Below are positions 57,055 to 64,000 of a DNA stretch of 64,000 nucleotides, piece by piece. Both the position numbers and the translations under genes were made by a program. The notes beneath the pieces were generated by a model. It was not told the origin of the DNA. It did not search any database and saw only the letters and a program-made list of their open reading frames with translations. Numbering within the stretch: position 1 is the stretch's first letter; each line of letters starts with the position of its first letter. The DNA comes from Sialis fuliginosa (lineage: Eukaryota > Arthropoda > Insecta > Megaloptera > Sialidae): positions 9,548,001 through 9,612,000 of the forward strand of contig OY540810.1 in NCBI GenBank assembly GCA_961205875.1, read 5' to 3'.

Positions 57055-58671
57055 AGTTATTATTCATTCTGATAAGCAGTAAAATATTTCAATTATTAAG
57101 GAAAATAATGGAAAAACTTTTGGATATATCCTACATCTTTTAAAATACCATGAAGGAAGGTACGTAAATCTAACAATGCATGAAAATTATTATCAAGAAA
57201 CTAATAAATAGTGTTGAAATATAGTACAGTATAAAATCTTGATATAAATATGTAGGTACATATATACTTTTATAAAAACCTTAAATTACTTTAAATTATA
57301 ACAGTAAATTTCGGTAGAATAGGGCAATACCAACTTTGTACATAGAACTGATATTTTGGACTGAAAAATAGTTATAGCTCTTTTGTTATTGCATTGTTAT
57401 ACCATTTTTCTCCAAAGTTAAGAAATGTATGTAAGTTTTTATATTTTAAAATTACACTCTTACAAGTATTGTCACTGAACATTTATATTCTTTTATGTAC
57501 ATATATACTTGCTTTTATCGTTTATAGCAAAATAGAATTAACTTGTGATAATCAATTCTAGATTACAAATGTTTAAAAAAGCTATTGTATTTTTTATAAA
57601 CTATAGTATCAATAAAACCAAGAAATGTCTAGACGTGAGTGAAGAGACAAGTAAATATTAGATTTGGAATATTTTTTGCAAAGAAAAGTTGATTTCTGCA
57701 TGGCGACTGTACGCGTGTCTGTTATTTTTGGCGTTTTTTGAGGGGGGCAAGTGGATTGTCAAATATTTTTTATACAATCCCGGTGCATCAAATTATAAGT
57801 GGTTTCTAATTTCGCTAAAATGGAAAAATAATTAAATTAACATCATCAAATAAATTGAAAAAACTATACGGTACGGGACACATGTACGCGAGGTTCGACT
57901 CGCACTTTACAATTTTTTTATTTGTTGACCTAATTCATTATAATTTGAAGATTCTGAGGAATTCTTTGAGCTATTTAATTTCTGTTAGTTATTTAAAAAA
58001 ACATTGTCAGGGGTTATTTTAAGGAAATTTTAAAACTACTCAATTTGAGGCAAAAGGTTATCATAATAATAATAAAAAAGAAAAATTCTTAGGTGCAATT
58101 GAATCACACTTTTTGACTCTTCGCATCCATCCTTAATACTGTACGAAAATTGCATATTTCAATTTCAGAGCTGCACTTTATTTAAATAAAATATTTTACA
58201 TTTCCTTTGAAAAATAAAATCGAGTTAAGTGATAAAAAAACACAACCGATAAAGTTTATATATAATTTTATAAATTTTTTCAACCTAAGGTGTACACGAT
58301 TTGTTATTCCAAATTTGTGTGAATTTTTATCTGTTTTTTACTTATTTACACCGAAGAACAAAAAATATTGAATATTAAATTTCACTACATCAATGTTCAG
58401 TCTTTCTTATAAATAGTATCTCATCCGACATTTGGAATGTAGATATCGATAATCCGATTTCTCTTTTTCAAATCTCCCACATACCGCAAAGGAGAAGGGT
58501 AAAAAAGTATCGCAAAAAGCAACCTATATATCCAGCCGTTCTCAACAGTTCGTGCAAATTGTTTTTTGTTCCTTCAGTTCGTATAGAAAGATTCTTCAAA
58601 AAGATGATTTCATTGAACGCTATACTAAAAGTAATTTCGAAGATTGTATATGTTTTATATTTTTATTTGGG
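57055..58671. other. AT-rich DNA with a family R scrap
   Basis: Positions 57684-57720 (GTTGATTTCTGCATGGCGAC, CGCGTGTCTGTT) match the family R core at 60565-60600. The rest shows no gene or repeat. Confidence 0.4.
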
Positions 58672-58785
58672 AGCGTCCATTCATTACGTAATGTTTTAAG
58701 GGAGACAGGGAAAATCCATAAAACCTCAGGAATTCTTTCGTGGGGGAGAGGGAACGCTCCAAAGCGATACTTACGTAAGATGATT
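58672..58785. mobile_element. Candidate MITE, GGGAGCGTCCAT type
   Basis: GGGAGCGTCCATTCATTACG on the left and GGGAACGCTCC plus ACTTACGTAAG on the right are partly mirrored. GGGCGTCCAT..TTACGTAA is a familiar insect MITE terminus. The order on the right is not fully consistent, so the element is probably rearranged or decayed. Confidence 0.4.
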
Positions 58786-58909
58786 TTTTTAATTAAAATA
58801 TGCTAATTGAAATTAGTTTTGATTGTTGAAATTGATCTTTCATATATTTCATATTAGCTGTTGTGTATTATACATACAACTTGGTGTGTGTGGAATTTAG
58901 GTTTGGTGT

Positions 58910-59055
58910 AGATTATATAGATTTTTGTTATGATAGTCAGTAAAATAGATTTTTATTTTCGTATTTGCACGTTAGATATCATTCTGCCAAAAAGTATAAC
59001 CTATCGCGCGTTCAAAAGTACACACATCCACTTTTTTATCTTTATTTTTTTTCCA
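58910..59055 (+). repeat. Family C repeat fragment
   Basis: TTTTTGTTATGATAGTCAGT, TTTCGTATTTGCACGTTAGA and CAAAAAGTATAACCTATCGC match the 5' half of 62633-62917. Confidence 0.65.
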
Positions 59056-59164
59056 AACACATGATTGTATAAAGTTTTTTGCTTAGAATATTTTTCTCAA
59101 TTTACTGTTCAAGTTTGGCACGACAGTGCTGAATCACTCTGTATTATTAGTATTTATAGATATA

Positions 59165-59358
59165 CAAGGAGGGGGGGGGGGTTACCTATTACTTCCGAAT
59201 TAATCTTCTTTATAATAAAATAAATTAAATAGATGAAGGTAGTTAGATTTCTGATCACTTTTTATTCATAAATTGAAGATGTCCCCAAAATTCCAGTTTT
59301 GGGCTGGACGTTGATGAGTCAGTCACTCAGGACTTCTCTCTTTATACATAGAGATTGT
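59165..59358 (+). repeat. Family Q retroposon, copy 3
   Basis: An eleven-G run (59171-59181) opens the segment. GGACGTTGATGAGTCAGTCA, CTCAGGACTTCTCTCTTTAT and CATAGAGATT match the end of 38605-38788. Confidence 0.65.
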
Positions 59359-59515
59359 TTATAACGTAAATTCACACAAGAAAGATACTTTTTTGATCTT
59401 GGGTTTGGTCAAGTGTATGAGATGAGGCCGTTTTTTTTACGTTACGGGATCGAAATGTGGTAGGTTTCAGTTACAAAAACCGAGATAAAACGAGACTAAT
59501 TTTTTTAGATGACAT

Positions 59516-59830
59516 ACAGCAATACAATTAATATATAAAAACGTTGATGCGTATACATGTGATCTCACTAGGCCTAAACCACTGGACGTATTGAAACCAT
59601 ATTCACACCAAATGTTCGTTTGGTGCTCCGTTATATTTATAGAGTTTTGGATCCGGTAGGTGGTGCTGGAGTCAAGATATTTACGAAAATGTTTATTTAT
59701 GGCCTGATTTTTAAATAAATTTCTTTTTGGGCAGAACAACATTTGCCGGGTCAGTTAAAACAACAATTACAACCCTCCATACGTAACCGGGGGCGAAATG
59801 TAAACTCCCGTGCGAAGCCGAGACAGGTCC
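59516..59830 (-). repeat. Family T, RTE-like retroposon remnant
   Basis: On the minus strand AACTAGCGGACCTGTCTCGG and, further in, TGACCCGGCAAATGTTGTTC then TGCCC belong to a CTAGCGGACCCGGCAAACGTTGT-type start found across insects. ACGTCCAGTGGTTTAGGCCT and TTTTTATATATTAATTGTAT near the 3' end also fit. The class (RTE LINE or its SINE partner) is from memory. The 91-codon minus frame is not coding. Confidence 0.6.
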
Positions 59831-60499
59831 GCTAGTTTATTATAAATATCTACCTGTATCAAAGTTTTTGTACTATATTTTCTGCATTTGAATTGATAAC
59901 AATATACAAAAACCTGAATATACCTACTGCTTGTTATAAAAAGATTTTAAATTTAATTAATTATTTTATAAAATAAGTACGTACTACATATTTAAAAACT
60001 TTAATGAAGGTGGATTTGAAATATTGTATTAATAATTAAATATGTTTGAAACATCTGAAAGTAAATTGAAAACAAAAATAATTGTTAAGACTTCATTAAT
60101 TATAAAATATGTGTATACAATATTATTCACATTATTACAAAAGTGAAAGGTACTTTATAGATTACTCTGTATTGAAAACATTAAATTAAAATTAATTTAT
60201 TGATGATATTTGCGATGTTTTAATTTTGTAAGCAAATACAACAGGATCATTTTAATGCAATTTAAATTAGTATTCTATAATGAATAATTTGAAAAGGTAA
60301 ACATTTTCAGAAACGTTTGAAATTCATAATATAAGTCCGTCTTCATTTGAATAATAAAATGTTAATTTTAATTTTTGAACAATTTTAGAGATAAAAATAA
60401 CTTAATTTAGGTATATGAAACATACGGTAGAAATAATTTGAAAATTAATTATATTAGTTTTACTTCCATGTTATGAAAGAAATGGAAGTATACATATTG
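59831..60499. other. AT-rich DNA, no feature seen
   Basis: Nothing recognised. Confidence 0.4.
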
Positions 60500-60860
60500 T
60501 AATATCGTCGAAAATTTGTATCCGAGATAAAATCAGATTCTGATTGTACTACCTTCAAAACGTTGTTGATTTCCGCATGGCGGCTGTGCGTCTGTCTGGA
60601 TGTAGAATTTTCTTTCGTTTACGATAATTACTGTAAAAATGCACTGAATTGAATTATTTTTAGGTAAAATGTTTATCTCAGTGAGTGCTCCAGACCTACC
60701 GATTTTGGTGCTAATCGGTTTAGAGATTTTAGAAATATTCGAAATTTTGTACCTATTTATTGTCTAATAAGGGAACTTAGCGAGGTGTATCTCGCCAGTT
60801 CGGAACTCATAGTTCAATCGAACCTAAAGGACACTTATTTTTTACAGTTGCCAAAACAGC
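60500..60860 (+). repeat. Family R repeat, copy 2
   Basis: TTTCCGCATGGCGGCTGTGC, GTCTGTCTGGATGTAGAATT and AATCGAACCTAAAGGACACT match the minus strand of 36725-37110 in order. Confidence 0.65.
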
Positions 60861-61049
60861 CATATTTTAAATTTAATATAATTCAAGTTGCCTTAGAAAT
60901 AAATGCAACTAAATTAAAATTATCAGATTCTTATTTGTATAATATTGTTTTATGATATTGGGGATGTTACAGAAAACTAATATTAAAAATATTTTCGAAT
61001 TTTTTCATGATCACAATATTTTATTATATAGTAGATACAATTCATCTAC

Positions 61050-61824
61050 ATATACATATATAAAGCTCAACGTGTCTTTGTCTGTCCGTTAGTGCGCTTA
61101 TCACTCGAGAACCACTTATCCGATTTGCGTGTTTTTTTTTTAATTCATAGGTCCGTTCTCTGGCCAAGATAAAGGCTATATTTTGTTACGTTAGGTAACA
61201 TAACAAGTAAGCAGTGACGATAATAGTAAATCAAGTCGGAAAAAAGTTTGCCGTCAGCGCGCTCTTTTGCTAAACCGTTCAATATTGAACAAAACAATGT
61301 ATTTACAAAATTGTGTAGAATAAAAAGATCTAAAATAAAGTCCGTGACACCATATGTCTAACTTTTATATTTAATCCACAGTCACTGAAAATTAAAAATA
61401 TTTGGGTTCTGTTTACGTGGACTGATGACTTGCAAAACATTAATCTTTATCGAAATAAATGATTTCATCGTCATAAGTACTTAATGTAGATATAATTTGC
61501 CCTTTACAGCATCCAATTTGGTATTTTGGTTTAGGAAATAACTTGAAATATACATACAGTAAAATATTATCGCGGGGCATAGAGAATCCCGCGCTCGGTC
61601 GGAAGTTGTTTATGTTGTTTTCAATTATTAACTTTTAAATTTAAACAGAATAAAAATTATTTGTAATTTTTTTTCTGATTTTTTTTTTTAGGTAATTTAA
61701 GTTTTGATTAGTTATTATTACGATAATAATTAATCGTGTTTGTACTTAATTCAACTATATTTTTCAAAAATCCTAAACAATAATTCCGTAGTCCACGCGG
61801 GCGAAGCCGCGCGGTCACAGCTAG
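61050..61824 (-). repeat. Family B long repeat, copy 3
   Basis: On the minus strand it starts CTAGCTGTGACCGCGCGGCT and contains AATTATTGTTTAGGATTTTT, AAGTACTTATGACGATGAAA-like and TAGTAAATCAAG-region phrases shared with 49394-50290. It ends in GGACAGACAAAGACACGTTG. The 92-codon minus frame near its start is not coding. A GCGGGGCATAGAGAATCCCG stretch (61572 on) parallels the GC-richer part of the other copies. Confidence 0.75.
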
Positions 61825-62632
61825 TGTATCTATAAAAACGTAAAAATAAAAATGTAATATTATTAACATGTACCTAGATATATTATGTTTCAAATAAGAA
61901 TTCAAACTTTTTAGACGTAAAAATGAGTATTTTGATAGTTTAAAATTATTTTTTAAATCAATAATTATGCTAGCAAAGTAATACAAGTTGTTTGAAAATC
62001 AATGAAACTAACTGCGTAAAACAAGCAGTCTAACAAATTCATGTTTTTGTCAGTCTATCCAATATTGATATAGACTTGAAATATAAAACCACATTTTGCT
62101 TTTTCGATAAAAAAAACTGGAGACAGAATGCAAGCATGCGTGCTTAAAGTTTAAAATATTCTTCGCCTATATTTGAAAGTACTTGTTTGTAACATGTTGC
62201 GTAGTTTTTAAGTAAACTATTGAAAAATCATCAGAATGTGATGCGATTTCAATTGTCAGAGGTTGTCAAAACTTAAGCGAAGTGTTTTCTTCGAGAAAAT
62301 TCCTCTATCGCAAACGGAAAGACATGAGCGCGTGTTCTTGTTGAAAAGTTTAAAACTCGACAACTGTTAAATATTCAACCAGTTTCCGTCAATTATATAT
62401 ATTTTGCGTTTACTCCCAGTCCTTTATTCCACTCAGAGAATTTGGCGACGAGAATTTTTTATGTCACCATTTAGCAAAGTTAAAAAAATAATGTGGTCTT
62501 ATATATTATTTTATAATAAAACTTTTATCACTTATATATATTTGTTCTGATTCTGGCAGTAGATATTGGAGGTAAATATGATTATTTAATTGTTTGAACA
62601 GGTTTTGTGTCTTATAACAAACTAGTTATTAC
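61825..62632. other. AT-rich DNA, no feature seen
   Basis: Nothing recognised. Confidence 0.4.
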
Positions 62633-62917
62633 CCGTGATTTCATCCAGATTTCTGTTATGATAGGCGATAAAACAGGTTTTTAGTTTCGCATTTGCACGC
62701 TAGATGTTACTTCGCCAAAAAAGTATAACCTACAAATGTACACACACCCATTTTTTTATCCAATCAATTTTTGGGATCAAAATAGCTTATGTTCTTCCTA
62801 TCTCCCTGCAAATTTTAATCAAGATCGCTTCAGCGGTTTTACCGTGAAAAGTTTATAAACAGACAAACACAGACAGACAGACAAAGACACTTTCGCATTT
62901 ATAATATTAGTATGGAT
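62633..62917 (+). repeat. Family C repeat, complete copy
   Basis: It starts CTAGTTATTACCCGTGATTT. It then runs through GCATTTGCACGCTAGATGTT, AAGTATAACCTACAAATGTA, CACCCATTTTTTTATCCAAT and CTTCAGCGGTTTTACCGTGA, a CAGACAGACAGAC run, and ends CGCATTTATAATATTAGTAT then GGAT. That final motif is one I associate strongly with lepidopteran genomes. The 63-codon minus frame is chance. Confidence 0.8.
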
Positions 62918-63404
62918 TTGTAGTTTAGTTAATATGCAAAGGCTGTAGCCGGGTAAGCATGCAAAACATGCCTTTACATGGATTTGGCTGATTATTTTTT
63001 TGGAAGTCACATTCTATTAAACATTCAACCTGACCAAATATTAGCTTCCAAAAATTTATAGTTTTCGAAAAAAAAATTTTTTTTGCTTTTCAAAAAAAAA
63101 TTTTTTTTTGATTATCTGTCATTCGAATTTGATGGTGCTTGAAATATATTATAGAGGTACTTATGACTCATCAGAGGTAATTTTATTATGATCCTCTGTA
63201 CATAATAAAGCAGAAAAAAAAATTAATAAAATTTAAAAAATCAAAAAAGACCATGTTGTCTTCGGAGGGCAATCACAATTTTTTTATATATTATACCTTG
63301 TATGTACCCAAACAACATATCAAAATCCCAAATTGATACAAAGGGTATAACATACTCGTATAAATTCGCATGCGGTCGTATCGGAGTGGCGCGAGCGTGG
63401 CGCG
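62918..63404. other. AT-rich DNA with A/T block repeat
   Basis: Two adjacent blocks of A9 then T8-9 (63068-63085 and 63095-63113) follow each other. GC-rich GGCGCGAGCGTGGCGCGGGC at 63387-63406 leads into the final palindrome. No gene seen. Confidence 0.45.
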
Positions 63405-64000
63405 GGCGAGTGCAAGTGTCTTAATATTTTTAAAATATCTCTAATTTGTTGCTAAACAGGACTGGGCTAGCCCAGAGGCATATCAAAAATTTGACGGGGC
63501 CCATAGCCTGACAAAAACAAAATATAGAGGCCGTAGCCGGGAATATATGGGAACTGCTCCATTGAATTAATTTTACAATTTTTTTCTCAGAGGTTGCTTT
63601 TTAAGTAACAAAAAATCGCCCAAAATCGCTTAGAAATGTTTATAATCGACTTTAGTAGTAACAAATCACATTTCCGCTGTAAACTAGCGAATCTTCTTCC
63701 ATTAAAAACTATAGTCAAGATTTATTTATTTTTTCTAAAAATGATCTGAGCAAAAATGAATATATTGAAGCACAGACATTTAGGGCGATTTAATTTTACT
63801 TAAAAAGCAACATATGAGAAAAAAAATTGCAAAATTAATTCAATGGAGCAGTTCCCATATATTCCCGGCTACGGCCTATATATTTTGTTTTTGTCAGGCT
63901 ATGGGCCCCGTCAAATTTTTGATATGCCTCTGGGCTAGCCCAGTCCTGTTTAGCAACAAATTAGAGATATTTTAAAAGTATTAAGACACTTGAACTCGCC
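63405..64000. mobile_element. Long palindrome, cut by the window end
   Basis: GGCGAGTGCAAGTGTCTTAA at 63405 mirrors the last bases TTAAGACACTTGAACTCGCC. Inward, CAGGACTGGGCTAGCCCAG and GGAACTGCTCCATTGAATTA are mirrored almost exactly (63903-63957, 63836-63857). The centre is near 63703 with arms of more than 200 bp. The right boundary lies outside the window. The inner ends resemble a second terminus, CAGGACTGGGCTAG, inside longer matching flanks. Confidence 0.85.

Noticed and set aside
58552-58806. 84-codon plus frame
   Set aside because: It runs through the candidate MITE at 58672-58785 and has no recognisable domain.
1-64000. tRNA, rRNA or bacterial operon content
   Set aside because: No cloverleaf with A and B box motifs, no rRNA core sequence, and no runs of adjacent same-strand long frames were seen on either strand.

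Overview
The window looks like AT-rich nuclear DNA from an insect, most likely a lepidopteran or a close relative. This rests on three things: the base composition; the absence of any operon or long open frame; and many degraded copies of interspersed repeats whose ends I recognise from moth and butterfly genomes. Those ends include (GACA)n tails, starts of the type CTAGCTGT.CCCGCG..CTTCG, a tail ending ATAATATTAGTATGGAT, and GTCGGTT-type repeats. The species cannot be named from sequence alone.

I find no convincing host protein-coding gene, exon, tRNA or rRNA. The only clear protein homology is in transposon relics: a 5'-truncated non-LTR retrotransposon with the C-terminal end of its reverse transcriptase (29.9-30.65 kb), and two broken Tc1/mariner-type transposase tails (6.4 kb and 52.7 kb, minus strand). 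The window is therefore intergenic or lies inside a very large intron.

Layout. 0-13 kb: degraded retroposon tails, a foldback element (4.4-4.9 kb), a mariner relic, one family A repeat, TCTCG-rich repeats, and a TA-flanked DNA element with a 150-codon frame (10.5-11.1 kb). 13-25 kb: a near-continuous palindrome (14.0-14.4 kb), smaller palindromes, a non-autonomous hAT-like element with a perfect 8-bp target duplication nested in an older repeat (20.3-21.3 kb), a (CA)27 microsatellite, and the first copy of palindrome family F (23.4-24.3 kb). 25-41 kb: a second hAT-like element, several terminal-inverted-repeat elements, the LINE remnant, repeat families B, C and R, a third hAT-like MITE with perfect 8-bp duplication (37.35-37.68 kb), and a TTAA-flanked piggyBac-like element (40.2-40.8 kb). 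41-55 kb: a 2.5-kb foldback element whose arms are arrays of a 177-bp tandem repeat (43.1-45.6 kb), further palindromes, a family B insertion splitting a family A copy, the large second copy of F (50.6-52.2 kb), and an element with hairpin ends (53.8-54.6 kb). 55-64 kb: further copies of A, B, C, Q, R and T, then a strong palindrome that runs off the window end (63.4-64.0 kb).

The main theme is an unusual density of foldback or palindromic non-autonomous DNA elements, about fifteen in 64 kb, including two complex architectures: tandem-repeat arms and concentric terminal motifs. Family letters A-T are my own labels for repeats compared by eye within this window. Boundaries are approximate unless a target-site duplication is given.
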